From JAJPKK01 sp963844635 (GTDB taxonomy: Bacteria; Pseudomonadota; Alphaproteobacteria; Rhizobiales; Xanthobacteraceae), in contig CAWJPD010000004.1 of assembly GCA_963844635.1 (NCBI GenBank), positions 372,001 through 436,000 of the forward strand: a DNA stretch of 64,000 bases, written 5' to 3'. Under the pieces are notes generated by a model. The model was not told where the DNA came from, did not search any database, and was given only the letters and a program-made list of their open reading frames with translations. Of the stretch, positions 46,622 to 56,251 are shown piece after piece. Position 1 is the first letter of the stretch. Every line of letters begins with the position of its first letter. Made by a program: the position numbers and the translations under genes.

Positions 46622-47572
46622 ATGGACTGGACCGACGAGGGCATTGTGCTGGGCGCGCGGCGTCATGGTGAAGCCAATGCCGTCCTCGAACTGATGACGC
46701 GGAGCCACGGCCGCCATCTCGGTCTGGTGCGGGGCGGCTTCGGCCTTCGCCAGCGGCCGGTGCTGCAGGCCGGCAATCTGGTTCGCGTCATCTGGCGCGC
46801 GCGGCTTAATGAGCACCTGGGGCATTACGCGGTCGAGGGCATCGAATTGCGCGCGGCCTCCTATATAGGCTGCGCACTTGCGCTTTACGGCGTCCAGCAT
46901 CTGGCGGCCCTGTGCCGGCTGCTCCCGGAACGCGATCCGCATGCGGAGGTCTTCGAGCAACTCGCCGTCGCGGTGGCCGCCCTCGCATTGCCGGCCCGGG
47001 TACCGGCGCCGATGGCGATGGCGTCGTCATTCGGAATTTTGGCTTCTCCCAGGGCCGAGTTTGCCTCGGAGCCGTCGCCTTCAGGCACATGCCGGGATGG
47101 CGGGGCAGGGTGGCCAGACGTGAAGCCGTCTGGCAGCGGTGGCCGCAGGGTCTCCGGTGGTGACGGGTTTGCGGAGGCGCTCGAACCGATTGAACCGCTT
47201 GACCTTCTTGCGCAAAGAATGGCGGCTACGCGGATTGCACGCTTCGAGTTGCGGCTGCTGGCCGAGCTCGGCTTCGGTCTCGATCTCGCGTCGTGTGCGG
47301 TTACCGGCGCGACCGCCGATCTTGTCTATGTGTCGCCGAGGAGCGGTCGAGCGGTGTCCGGAAGCGCCGGAGAACCATGGCGGGACAAGCTTCTGCCTCT
47401 TCCGGGCTTTCTGCTCGACTTTGCAGTTGATGAGGCGTCCGGCACGGCGCTGCGGCAAGGCTTTGCCCTAACCGGCTACTTCCTCGCCCGCCACGTGCTG
47501 GAGCCGCGTGGCCAGACCTTGCCAGAGGCACGCGAGTTTTTCATTGCCACGATGGCGCGCAACCTGGGATAA
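46622..47572 (+). CDS. recO: DNA repair protein RecO, with an internal insertion
   Basis: Recombination mediator that helps RecA load at gaps. N-terminal OB domain: MDWTDEGIVLGARRHGEANA, VLELMTRSHGRHLGLVRGGF. The C-terminal domain has LLAELGFGLDLASCAVTGAT and ends REFFIATMARNLG. At 316 residues it is about 65 longer than usual: residues 138-200 (from PMAMASSFGILASPRAEFAS through DVKPSGSGGRRVSGGDGFAE) are a Gly/Ser/Pro-rich stretch with no counterpart that I know. The frame is open throughout. The usual zinc cysteines are not complete, as in other alphaproteobacteria. Confidence 0.9.
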   Translation: MDWTDEGIVLGARRHGEANAVLELMTRSHGRHLGLVRGGFGLRQRPVLQAGNLVRVIWRARLNEHLGHYAVEGIELRAASYIGCALALYGVQHLAALCRLLPERDPHAEVFEQLAVAVAALALPARVPAPMAMASSFGILASPRAEFASEPSPSGTCRDGGAGWPDVKPSGSGGRRVSGGDGFAEALEPIEPLDLLAQRMAATRIARFELRLLAELGFGLDLASCAVTGATADLVYVSPRSGRAVSGSAGEPWRDKLLPLPGFLLDFAVDEASGTALRQGFALTGYFLARHVLEPRGQTLPEAREFFIATMARNLG

Positions 47573-47979
47573 TTACGGGTCTTCACCAGGTTCCAGGATG
47601 CGTGTCATCGGAATGACGAAGTCGCACGCTAGGGGAGGGGTCGATCCGTTTAAATCATTCGCGTTGATGCGCGTCCTGGTCGCTTGAAATTGACTTGAAT
47701 TAAGCTTTAGATGGGGGCGGTGCGGGCCGCGAATTTGTTCGCTGTCGTGATGTGTAGCGGCAGCGTGTGTTGCGTTATGGGGGGTAAGGCGGTCATCAGA
47801 CGGGTGCGTATTGCGGGCGCGTTTGGCGTCCTGCGATTCTGTCGCGGCGGGCCCGTTTGTTGGCCGCCGGAAGCGTCAGTCGTGCGTCAATCGTATCATC
47901 GTCTGCGTGACAATCGTCGGCGCTGGGTACAGGCGATTGTCCATGCCGATTTACGTGCCACTGCTTGGGGTGCAGGACC
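47573..47979. other. Non-coding interval after recO
   Basis: No credible gene; parC, which often follows recO in rhizobia, is absent. An A/T-rich patch (TTGAAATTGACTTGAATTAA near 47681) could be a promoter for the next gene. Confidence 0.45.
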
Positions 47980-50424
47980 GTGGAAAATGTCGAGACCGTT
48001 GGTCGGGCAGGTGGGCCCGCCAAGGTGCTGGGCGCCGATCAGGGGGCTTCGGCAGCGCGCGCGGAGGGCACTGGCCTCAAGGCGGGGCCCCGCGGCCATG
48101 ACCGCATCAACGGCAAAATTTCGGAGCGCCTGCCTGAGGCGCTCAAGCATGCGCTGCTTCGGGTCGAAAGCGATCAGCACATCGTCAATGCGATCGTGTC
48201 CAAGCTCGGCTGGGACGGGGGTCATATCCGCCCGAAAAACGGTGCAGGTGACCTGCCCGGTAGTGGCGCTCCCGCCGGCGGCACGCAGGATTCATCGCAG
48301 CTCGTCGAGCGCGCGCTTGGCCGATTGCGCCAAAGTGGGCACGTTCCCGCGGCCATCGAACATTCCATCGTCTTGGCCGAACGGCTGCTCCCGATCCTGG
48401 AATGGGACCTGTGCGCAGCGTTGTTGAACGCAAAGCTCTGCTACGTGCGGTTCTCTTGCGAAGCGATGGCCAAGGTTGCGGCCGCGTTCCGGCAAGAACC
48501 GCCATTCGAGCGCGTCAGGATCGGCTGCTTCGATGCGTTGGTGAAGACCGGGACCGCGGACGGCGTGCGGAATCTTGCCGAGCTGGCTCAGAGCCTGATG
48601 CACTCGCACGGCTACGCGAATATCGCGAAAATTGCCGAGCGTGCGCGCGAGCTGTTCGGCCACGAACTGACCCCGGCCTTCCTCGAAGCGGTTCTGCGGA
48701 CCGTGCCGCGCTTCGAGTGGCTGGACCAGGAAAACGGCTGGTTCTGGTATCGGCCGGAAGGTACTCAGAGCAACAACCGTCTGGCCGGTCAGATCAAGAC
48801 GATCATGGCGGCAGCGCCGAAAATTCGTCTTCAGGAACTGCGAATGGCGATCCGCCGCGACTTTCGCGCGAGGACCGCGGCGCCTCCGCTTGAGGTCATG
48901 GCAACGATCTGCAAACGCCTGCTATTCTTGACCATCGACAACGGCGTCGCGTCGCGGAACCCTTCCTCGGTACATTGGAAGGCGGTCCTTGGTGCAGATG
49001 ACGCGATGCTGGCCAGCGTCCTGCGCAGCCACGGCCCGGTCCTCGAGCGCGACAAGCTTGCCGAGCACTGTCGCGAACGCGGCATGGACGGAGACCGTTT
49101 CGCGCAAGCGGTCGCGCATTCACTCATTTTGAAATCGCCCGGTCCCGGTCAATTGGCCCTTGTCGGCGCGCTGGTGTCAGGTATGGGGCGGGCCAATGGG
49201 AGCGGCGGGGAGGCAACGGACATTTCGACAGTTGTCGATCACGGCTGTCTCGCCGACGGCAAAGTGTACTTGGCGTGGAGATTGACGGAATCAGCGATGC
49301 AAAGCGGCGCACTGCGGGTGCCGGATCCGTTCAGCACCTTCCTTGAAGGCGACTACGCTTTCAGCACTTTCGCCGGGGCGGAGCTTGGCATGATCCAGCT
49401 TCGTCAGCGGGCCTGCTGGGATGTGCGGCCACTTTTGCAGCTTGGAGATGCGGAGATCGGCGACACTTTCGGCTTGCTGCTCGACGCCCGGGAACACCGC
49501 GCCGCCGGCATAGTCGGGGCCGAAAACGTGACTGCTGCGATGATATCGGGCGATCTCGCCTTGAAGATCCCAGCCGTCGAACCCGATGCGCGGCCGGTCA
49601 AACCGGCTCGCAAGTTGGCGCCCGCGTCGAAGCATAATGGCACGGCGCCAAAGCGGATGCCGAAGGACGCTATTCCGGCAGCAAAAGGTGCGGCGCTGAA
49701 TGGCATCATCGCGGCAAATGTGCCTGGTACCGCCAAGCGAATGTCGCCGGTTGCTGCTTCGGGAGCAAACGAGGGCGCCCCCTCCCAGCGCACCAATGGG
49801 GTGAATGGACTGCCCGCGTTGCCTGCGCCTGCCGCGGCTCCGAAGGGGATGTCGCCGGACGCTGCTTTGAGAGCAAACGAGGGCGCCCCCTCCCAGCGCA
49901 CCAATGGGGTGAATGGACTGCCCGCGTTGCCTGCGCCTGCCGCGGCTCCGAAGGGGATGTCGCCGGACGCTGCTTTGAGAGCAAACGACGGCGACTCGAA
50001 GCGCATAAACGGGTTGAGCGCACCGCCCGCGCCCGCGGCGGCTCCGAAGGGAACGTCGCCGGACCCCGCTCCCGTTCGCGGCGCCGCTCCGAACAGCGCC
50101 GCTCCGATCGGGATCAATGCCTCGAATGCGATGCCCGCGCCCGCGGCGGCTCCGAAGGGAACGTCGCCGGACCCCGCTCCCGTTCGCGGCGCCGCTCCGA
50201 ACAGCGCCGCTGCGATCGGGATCAATGCCTCGAATGCGATGCCCGCGCCCGGCACGGCTCCCAAGCGAACGTCACCGGACCCCGCTTCCGTGCAAAGAGG
50301 CGCCGTTCCGAATAGCGTCGCCGCAAACGGGATCAATGCCCTGAGTGCGCTACCGGCCGCAGTACGTTCTGCGGCCGCAGTGAAATCTCCTAGACCGATG
50401 TCACCCCGCCTGCTGTCGGCCTGA
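47980..50424 (+). CDS. Large unrecognised protein with a winged-helix-like core and six 36-residue repeats
   Basis: About 814 residues from GTG 47980 (a TTG five codons earlier is also possible). Residues 40-170 are helical (KISERLPEALKHALLRVESD, SSQLVERALGRLRQSGHVPA). Residues about 220-390 include a stretch FEWLDQENGWFWYRPEGTQS followed by NNRLAGQIKTIMAAAPKIRL and QELRMAIRRDFRA that looks like a winged helix of the sigma-like/HARE-HTH kind. From residue 588 the chain is disordered: six in-frame repeats of MSPDAALRANEGAPSQRTNG / TSPDPAPVRGAAPNS type with PAPAAAPKG. No signal peptide or membrane helix. Possibly a DNA-binding regulator; the family is not identified. Confidence 0.7.
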   Translation: MENVETVGRAGGPAKVLGADQGASAARAEGTGLKAGPRGHDRINGKISERLPEALKHALLRVESDQHIVNAIVSKLGWDGGHIRPKNGAGDLPGSGAPAGGTQDSSQLVERALGRLRQSGHVPAAIEHSIVLAERLLPILEWDLCAALLNAKLCYVRFSCEAMAKVAAAFRQEPPFERVRIGCFDALVKTGTADGVRNLAELAQSLMHSHGYANIAKIAERARELFGHELTPAFLEAVLRTVPRFEWLDQENGWFWYRPEGTQSNNRLAGQIKTIMAAAPKIRLQELRMAIRRDFRARTAAPPLEVMATICKRLLFLTIDNGVASRNPSSVHWKAVLGADDAMLASVLRSHGPVLERDKLAEHCRERGMDGDRFAQAVAHSLILKSPGPGQLALVGALVSGMGRANGSGGEATDISTVVDHGCLADGKVYLAWRLTESAMQSGALRVPDPFSTFLEGDYAFSTFAGAELGMIQLRQRACWDVRPLLQLGDAEIGDTFGLLLDAREHRAAGIVGAENVTAAMISGDLALKIPAVEPDARPVKPARKLAPASKHNGTAPKRMPKDAIPAAKGAALNGIIAANVPGTAKRMSPVAASGANEGAPSQRTNGVNGLPALPAPAAAPKGMSPDAALRANEGAPSQRTNGVNGLPALPAPAAAPKGMSPDAALRANDGDSKRINGLSAPPAPAAAPKGTSPDPAPVRGAAPNSAAPIGINASNAMPAPAAAPKGTSPDPAPVRGAAPNSAAAIGINASNAMPAPGTAPKRTSPDPASVQRGAVPNSVAANGINALSALPAAVRSAAAVKSPRPMSPRLLSA
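49741..50388 (+). repeat. 108-bp tandem repeats in the large protein gene
   Basis: Repeat starts (ATGTCGCCGG or ACGTCGCCGG) are at 49741, 49849, 49957, 50053, 50161 and 50269: spacings 108, 108, 96, 108, 108. The first pair and the last three are nearly identical within each group, showing two separate expansions, always in multiples of three bases. Confidence 0.88.
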
Positions 50425-50494
50425 CTGCCTGGCAGAGAAGAAAACTGCTCGGCGTGACTTTGGGAGCCGCGCGCGACTAGTACTCTGCACAGGG

Positions 50495-51595
50495 TTATGA
50501 CTTGTTGAGTGGGGCTGGGTAGGCGCGGGCCATTTTGGCGCGCGCTTTTTCTGGCGTGAACATCCAATTTATTCGTGCACCGCTTTTGTTTCTTTGGCGC
50601 TCCCACGCGGCGATCTCGAGGAAGCATTCAGCATTGTCGAGCGACGGTCGAGGCACTGGCTGCGAAGGACGCCGATTTCGATTTCGACCATGTTGAGCCA
50701 GCTTGCGTGCCTGGGGGTGGGATGGATTGAGGCGGCGTAGGATACGCCGCGCTTCCGGCGCTGGAAAGGTTTGGTAGAGCGCGCTCGCAGAGTGGGTCGA
50801 CAAATTGTCCAGCACGACCCGATTTTGTCGGCCTTGGGAAAGTGCACGTCGACCAGATCGCGCATGCAGTTTGCGAAGTCCTCGCCGCGCGTCGGTCTGT
50901 GACCTTCACCTTGCGCCAGGATTTATGGGCGTCGAGGAAGACGAAGAGATTGGCCGTGCCATTGCGCCGGTATTCGCAGTCGAAGCGCTCCAATTGTCCC
51001 GGCTTGGCCGGGATGGCTCGCGCACTCGCCGATGAGCTGAGTTGACTTTCGTCAAACAGACGACCGGACGCTGGGATCCGCTTCCTCGTTGTAGAGGTCC
51101 AGCACACCTCATCCGCGCCACATATTCGGCATCAACCGTGGGAATGCACCACATGTCCTTGCGCCAGGGCTTGAGATCGTTTTCCGCAAGGCGGCGTCGA
51201 ACCGCTCGCGGGAAAGCCCCTTGTGGGCCGTCAGCTTGACCATCTCGCCAGCCAGAAGTTCCAGCGTCCAACGACTGCGCCCGGCCGGCGGCTTCGAGCA
51301 GGCCGTTGCGACCAAGAGCGCTTCGTCCCTGCCGGTGGTTGCGCCGGCGCCACATCGCGGCTCCTCGCTCAAGGCGGCTTCAAGGCCACACTCCACAAAT
51401 CGGCGCTTGGTGCGATAAACCGTCGACCACCCACCACGATCGTACGTTCGATCACCTCATCGCTGGCGCCGGCATCGGCCGCCAGAAGGATTTGCGCCCG
51501 CTTCAATTTCCGAGCCGAACATGGCCGGCGCCCAGCATCCGCTTAAGGTCCCACGCTCCTCGCCGGTCAGATCAACGCGATAGCGGATATTCATC
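50495..51595 (-). pseudogene. IS630 family transposase remnant, many frame breaks
   Basis: Homology to IS630-type DDE transposases runs the whole length. The start MNIRYRVDLTGEE at 51595 follows GGAGG. Then come pieces of the HTH part (ILLAADAGASDEVIERTIVV across frames), CGLEAALSEEPRCGA, LELLAGEMVKLTAHKGLSRE, RLAENDLKPWRKDMWCIPTV, ERFDCEYRRNGTANLFVFLD, then VLDNLSTHSASALYQTF and HASWLNMVEIEIGVLRSQCL (catalytic D and E regions), ending EKARAKMARAYPAPLNKS. At least six frame changes are needed, so it is a decayed copy or very error-rich. Clear terminal repeats were not found. Confidence 0.8.
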
Positions 51596-51739
51596 AGGGC
51601 CTCCTTGTGACGAGGCCCAGTTGAATCAATCTATGTGGCGTGGATTCCGCGCCCCCTCGCTTCACCGACAAGCAAGGCCAGTATCTTCGCGTCGATCAGA
51701 ACTTCCAAAGCTCCAACCCGTCATATCTTGTGAGAGGTA

Positions 51740-51885
51740 CTAGAGCGGGATGCGTTCAGTTTGAATCGCCTCCCGCTCGATTATGTTCTGCGCATCCGTC
51801 GCGGACTGCGCTCGACGGCGGATGCGTGTTGAATTTGCGAATGATCTTGTTCGAAAGTCTGCAACTTTACGGGATCACGCGCTAA
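51740..51885 (-). repeat. Dispersed repeat family B, copy 5 (full length, inverted)
   Basis: Starts CTAGAGCGGGATGCGTTCAG and ends AACTTTACGGGATCACGCGC; the central GCATCCGTCGCGGACTGCGC segment is complete. The rest of 51596-52017 holds no gene. Confidence 0.88.
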
Positions 51886-52017
51886 CAACAGCGCCAGACA
51901 GCGCGCAATGGGGCCCTTAAAAAGGTCTCTTCTCCCCGATGCTGGGTAGATTAGGTTTTCAGAGGGAGCAAAGCGCGCCGCCGAACGGTGGAGGCGTCTG
52001 CCGACCTTCGGTCCTTC

Positions 52018-52743
52018 TCACCAGAATTTATAGCTGAGGCCGAGTTTGGCAATGATATCGAAGGATTTCCTAACTCGCGAATTCCCGAACTCGCCTGCAA
52101 TTCCGTTGTACGTCTCTACGAACGCGGCGTTCGTCGCTCTGAAAAACAACAAGTCGGTTTCGAAGCGGGCGATCCAGTTATTGGTGATGGCGTACTCGAA
52201 TCCCCCTCCGATCAGGACGCCCGGAGCGGTCCAGCTCCAGGTCGTGACGTCGAAGGAATTGTCGCTGTAGGTTGCCGTGTTGTGACCCCAGACCGCGCCG
52301 AGCTTGCCGTAAATCAAGGTCCGATCGAATGACGTATATCCGAATCGGATCGCCACATCCCAGAGGTCATCCAGTTTCCGATAAGTTTGGTATGCGTAAG
52401 TAGAAGTGACAGCGCCAGTGGTCGGATCCAAATAATTGGTCGTATTGCCAGTCGTGGAATTGATACCGGACCAGAATCCTTCGCCTTCGATGCCCGCAAC
52501 AAATCCACCGGCCTGGTAGTTACATCCACCCTGACCGCCTGCAAGCCCACCTACGTCAAACCCTCCAGAGACGCTGTTGAAGCCGCCACCGCCGCCGCCG
52601 GACGCGCCGACGTAACAGCCGGTCCAGGACACGCCGGAAGATGCGGCGAGAGGGGCTTTGAAACCCGAAAAATCTGCTGCTGACGACGGACTGGCAGTGA
52701 TGCACGCAACCAACGCAGATGTCGTGAACAATGCCTTTTTCAT
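52018..52743 (-). CDS. Outer-membrane beta-barrel protein (Omp25/31 type)
   Basis: A 241-residue small porin-like barrel. Signal peptide MKKALFTTSALVACITASPS, cleaved at SAADF, with GGGAG before the ATG. After a proline/serine-poor entry SWTGCYVGASGGGGGGFNSV come alternating strands, for example LDDLWDVAIRFGYTSFDRTL, IGGGFEYAITNNWIARFETD and a last strand SFDIIAKLGLSYKFW with the aromatic C-terminus needed for BAM insertion. It resembles the rhizobial Omp31/Omp25 family. It is divergent from a second barrel gene at 53025; the 281-bp space between should hold both promoters. Confidence 0.85.
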   Translation of the reverse strand: MKKALFTTSALVACITASPSSAADFSGFKAPLAASSGVSWTGCYVGASGGGGGGFNSVSGGFDVGGLAGGQGGCNYQAGGFVAGIEGEGFWSGINSTTGNTTNYLDPTTGAVTSTYAYQTYRKLDDLWDVAIRFGYTSFDRTLIYGKLGAVWGHNTATYSDNSFDVTTWSWTAPGVLIGGGFEYAITNNWIARFETDLLFFRATNAAFVETYNGIAGEFGNSRVRKSFDIIAKLGLSYKFW

Positions 52744-53024
52744 GAGAAAATCTCCCGACTGATCCGTGATCTTCCAGCTCAACAGACCAAGCATGACGCG
52801 GAAAATCTCGCAGCCTGATGCCAGAAGTGCAGTCGGGAACTCAGTGAGCGAATTCTCGTTAACGCATGGATAACCATGGCGAAGGCTCGCCCGCCGACTC
52901 CGCGGAGCCTCAATGGCATTACGTGCCCTTACATCAAAAAATTGGTTGGATGTTGCGATCCGGCAACAGACTCGCCCCATATGTCGCTGTATAGTCGATT
53001 GACTTAGGGGCATGGAGACAGTCG

Positions 53025-53797
53025 ATGCGATCTGGAAATTTTGCCAAATTGGCTTTGTTTGGTCTAGCGGGCGTGATTTGCACCCTGTTAACGGTCGGCC
53101 CGGCTCCGGCACAATTCACCGGGTTTTCGGCCGGCATCAGCGGGGGTTTCGGTGGCGGCACCTCGACCCAGACCGATGGTGGGGTTTCGTGCAGTTTCTT
53201 CAACTCTTGCCCGCCAGTGACACAGCCGCCCCGTTGTGAAGTTGATTGCGATTCCGGGGATGGACACTACCGGATGAGTGGCGGCCTAATCGGCGCGGGA
53301 GCGAGCTACAATTTCTGGCAGACAGGCGGGTGGGTGTTTGGAATCACCGGGGATGCATCGTGGGCCGATATCACCGGCAGCTCCAGCACGTGCGGCGCAA
53401 CCAGTCCGTTTCCGCATTCCTGCGGGACGACCCTGGAAAGCCTCGATACAGTGCGCGGCACGGTCGGCTATGCCTTCCTGCCCAACTGGATGATCTACGG
53501 CACCGGCGGATATGCCGGTGGCGAGCTTAACGCCTGGGATCAGCTTACTGGCGTCTCGGCTCCAGGTTCACGTCCGGGTGGACGGCGGGGGCGGGCCTTC
53601 AGGTGCTTGTGTCATCGAACGTATCGTTCAAGGCGGAGTACCTTCATGTCGATCTCAGGTCATCGACCTTGTTCGACATCGTCCCCGGCGTGCCGGAAAC
53701 GGTCGGCTTCACGGGCGATATTTTCCGCATCGGCTTGAACTGGCAATTCAACACCTATGCCGCGCCGCCTGCCGCGCAGCCATACTACACGAAGTGA
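53025..53797 (+). CDS. Outer-membrane beta-barrel protein, one frame change
   Basis: About 257 residues over two frames. Signal peptide MRSGNFAKLALFGLAGVICT ends near APAQFTG, and GGAG lies seven bases before the ATG. The barrel part has FTGFSAGISGGFGGGTST, a cysteine-containing loop (SCSFFNSCPPVTQPPRCEVD), GGLIGAGASYNFWQTGGWVF and VGYAFLPNWMIYGTGGYAGG. The frame slips near 53570; the second frame continues VSSNVSFKAEYLHVDLRSST and IFRIGLNWQFNTY. It is of the same general class as its divergent neighbour. Confidence 0.8.
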
Positions 53798-53902
53798 GAC
53801 TACAGCCGGCCGCCGTTACATCTGGTGCTCTGTCGATCTGAAGGAAGCGCTGGAGAACATGCGCTTCCTAGTGTTCCGGCACTCACGCTTGGCTCCCTCA
53901 TC

Positions 53903-54065
53903 AGTCATCGCCCGGCGCGGGGTCCCCATCCTTCGGCCACCTTGGCCAAACGATGGGTTCCCTGGACCGGGCGATCCAGTAACCACCGGAGTGGCGTTTG
54001 AAGTATCGCTTTCCGCTGGCACTCATGTGGTTACTGGATGCCCCGCTTAAAGCGGGGCAGGACAC
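53903..54065. repeat. Dispersed palindromic repeat family A, copy 4 (longer variant)
   Basis: Two hairpin halves: GTCATCGCCCGGCGCGGGGT ... GACCGGGCGATCCAGTAACC and TGTGGTTACTGGATGCCCCG-CTTAAAGCGGGGCAGGACA. An extra 45 bases separate the arms of the first half. Confidence 0.78.
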
Positions 54066-54567
54066 CCAAAGGGAATTCAAGTGTGGGGTCAGATCCCTAG
54101 CGAGATCACTGGCAAGCCAGGGCTCAACGCCTGCCGATCACAGATCAGCGGCCGACGGCGCCGCCACCGCTGCGCGGTAGCAGCCGGCCCATCGGCAATG
54201 GTGAAAACGCTCGATTGGGAAGCCTGGCGACCGTCGAGGCGGCTCTCCAAAAAATCCCAGCGGATATTGCTGGCTTACGAGCACCTGCCGAGTGCGCATC
54301 GTGCTACGCCGAGTGGACGCCGGCCCGGATATGTGCGAGGCCGTCGATCTCGGCCCGGCACCGACCATCCTGTTCGAAGCGATCATGACGGCGCCGCTCG
54401 TGTCCCTGCAACATCCGTCTCGTCAGGAGTTACGACGATCCCACGCGAAGCGGCGTGCCGGAGCTATCGCCGATTTTTGGTGATGGCCTGATCGCTCAGG
54501 CGGCGGGGTCGCGGGCTGAAGGTTGTCCGGCTTGGGATGACCGCGAGCCCATCGGCGAATGTCACAC
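54066..54567. other. Non-coding interval before the IS dimer
   Basis: No reading frame here has recognisable features; it may contain decayed sequence. Nothing firm can be said. Confidence 0.4.
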
Positions 54568-54571
54568 CTAG

Positions 54572-55409
54572 GGCCCGTTGACATTACTTGAGCCATATCA
54601 GGGCACTGACGAGGAATAGCATGGCGGCGAACGACAGCGCCGTTTTTTCATAGCGCGTGGCGATGCGACGAAAATGCTTGATTTTATTGATGAACCTTTC
54701 GACCAGGTTGCGGTCCCCGTAGATGTGCGTGTCGTAGGGGATTGCTTGAGCGCGCGAGCGGCTCGACGGGATCACGGCTTCGGCGCCCGTATCGGCAATG
54801 TGAGCACGGAAGCGATCGGAGTCGTAGCCCTTGTCGGCGAGCAGGTTGTCGAAGGAAAAGCCCTCGATCAGACCTTCGGCCTGGGTGATGTCATTCACTT
54901 GGCCTGCTGTCAGAATAAAACGGACGGGATTACCGAGAGCATCGACGCCAATGTGGATTTTCGTGCTCAGGCCGCCGCGCGAACGCCCGATCGCCTCATC
55001 TTCGCTTCCCCCTTTTTGGCGCCGGCGGCATGTTGGTGCGCCCGCACAATGGTGGAGTCGACGATCAGGTATTCGAAATCCGGGTCTTCACGCAAAGCCT
55101 CGAAAACACGCTTCCAAACACCTTTCTTGGCCCATCGGCGAAAGCGCTGGAACACGCTGTTCCAGTTGCCAAATTCGCGAGGCAGATCACGCCAAGGCGC
55201 TCCAGCCCGCATCAGCCAAAGCACCGCCTCGACAAACAACCGATTGTTCTCGCCGTGCCGTCCTGGGTCCCCCTCCTTACCTGAAAGAAGCGGCGCGATG
55301 CGCCGCCATTGCGCCTCCGTCAGTATCAGTCGAATCAAGATCGCCCTCCCCAGTTGCGATCTTGAATCACATTCGCGAGTCGGAGGGAATCCCCGTATGT
55401 CGACGGGCC
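54572..55409 (-). mobile_element. IS5-type (IS427-like) insertion sequence, copy 1 of a tandem pair
   Basis: 838 bp with ends GGCCCGTTGACAT and, on the other side, ATGTCGACGGGCC (one mismatch to a perfect inverted end). CTAG flanks the outer side (54568-54571). Only three bases, TCA, separate it from copy 2. One transposase gene read through a minus-one frameshift. Confidence 0.9.
54584..55338 (-). CDS. IS5 family transposase, copy 1, made by minus-one frameshifting
   Basis: About 251 residues from a TTG start that has GGAGGG five bases upstream (MIRLILTEAQWRRIAPLL). The first frame includes GAPWRDLPREFGNWNSVFQR, RRWAKKGVWKRVFEALREDP and the first catalytic Asp in FEYLIVDSTIVRAHQHAAGA. At AAAAAGGGGG (near 55010) a minus-one shift continues GSEDEAIGRSRGGLSTKIHI. 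The second Asp is in NLLADKGYDSDRFRAH and the Glu in ERFINKIKHFRRIATRYEKT. 755 nt is 252 codons minus one base, exactly as expected for programmed slippage. All three DDE residues are present, so it should be active. Confidence 0.88.
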
Positions 55410-55412
55410 TCA

Positions 55413-56251
55413 GGCCCGTTGACATTACTTGAGCCATATCAGGGCACTGACGAGGAATAGCATGGCGGCGAACGACAGCGCCGTTTTTTCATAGCGCGTG
55501 GCGATGCGACGAAAATGCTTGATTTTATTGATGAACCTTTCGACCAGGTTGCGGTCCCCGTAGATGTGCGTGTCGTAGGGGATTGCTTGAGCGCGCGAGC
55601 GGCTCGACGGGATCACGGCTTCGGCGCCCGTATCGGCAATGTGAGCACGGAAGCGATCGAAGTTGTAGCCCTTGTCGGCGAGCAGGTTGTCGAAGGAAAA
55701 GCCCTCGATCAGACCTTCGGCCTGGGTGATGTCATTCACTTGGCCTGCTGTCAGAATAAAACGGACGGGATTACCGAGAGCATCGACGCCAATGTGGATT
55801 TTCGTGCTCAGGCCGCCGCGCGAACGCCCGATCGCCTCATCTTCGCTTCCCCCTTTTTGGCGCCGGCGGCATGTTGGTGCGCCCGCACAATGGTGGAGTT
55901 GACGATCAGGTATTCGAAATCCGGGTCTTCACGCAAAGCCTCGAAAACACGCTTCCAAACACCTTTCTTGGCCCATCGGCGAAAGCGCTGGAACACGCTG
56001 TTCCAGTTGCCAAATTCGCGAGGCAGATCACGCCAAGGCGCTCCAGCCCGCATCAGCCAAAGCACCGCCTCGACAAACAACCGATTGTTCTCGCCGTGCC
56101 GTCCTGGGTCCCCCTCCTTACCTGAAAGAAGCGGCGCGATGCGCCGCCATTGCGCCTCCGTCAGTATCAGTCAAATCAAGATCGCCCTCCCCAGTTGCGA
56201 TCTTGAATCACATTCGCGAGTCGGAGGGAAATCCCCGTATGTCAACGGGCC
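55413..56251 (-). mobile_element. IS5-type insertion sequence, copy 2 of the tandem pair
   Basis: 839 bp, same orientation as copy 1. Its ends GGCCCGTTGACAT and ATGTCAACGGGCC are perfect inverted repeats. CTAG follows at 56252-56255, matching the CTAG before copy 1. By eye it differs from copy 1 by five transitions and one single-base indel. Confidence 0.9.
55425..56179 (-). CDS. IS5 family transposase, copy 2, first catalytic Asp changed to Asn
   Basis: Same length, start and frameshift site as copy 1. The codon GAC of the first DDE aspartate is AAC here, giving FEYLIVNSTIVRAH in place of VDST. A second change gives NLLADKGYNFDRFRAH in place of KGYDSD; the catalytic Asp before Lys is kept there. 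By family knowledge the first Asp is a metal ligand, so this enzyme should be catalytically dead. Confidence 0.85.

Noticed and set aside
47711..48427. 238-codon plus-strand frame upstream of and overlapping the large protein
   Set aside because: Cys/Trp/Arg-rich composition without domains, out of frame with the better-supported long gene.
49741..50388. CRISPR-like array
   Set aside because: Units of 108 bp are continuous coding repeats with no spacers and no cas genes nearby.
49404..50627. 407-codon antisense frame over the 108-bp repeats
   Set aside because: It is open only because the repeats are multiples of three; the sense protein is continuous with a non-repeat domain.
50425..51650. 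Defined ends for the IS630 remnant
   Set aside because: No matching inverted repeats or TA duplication could be found by eye, so only the transposase remnant is annotated.
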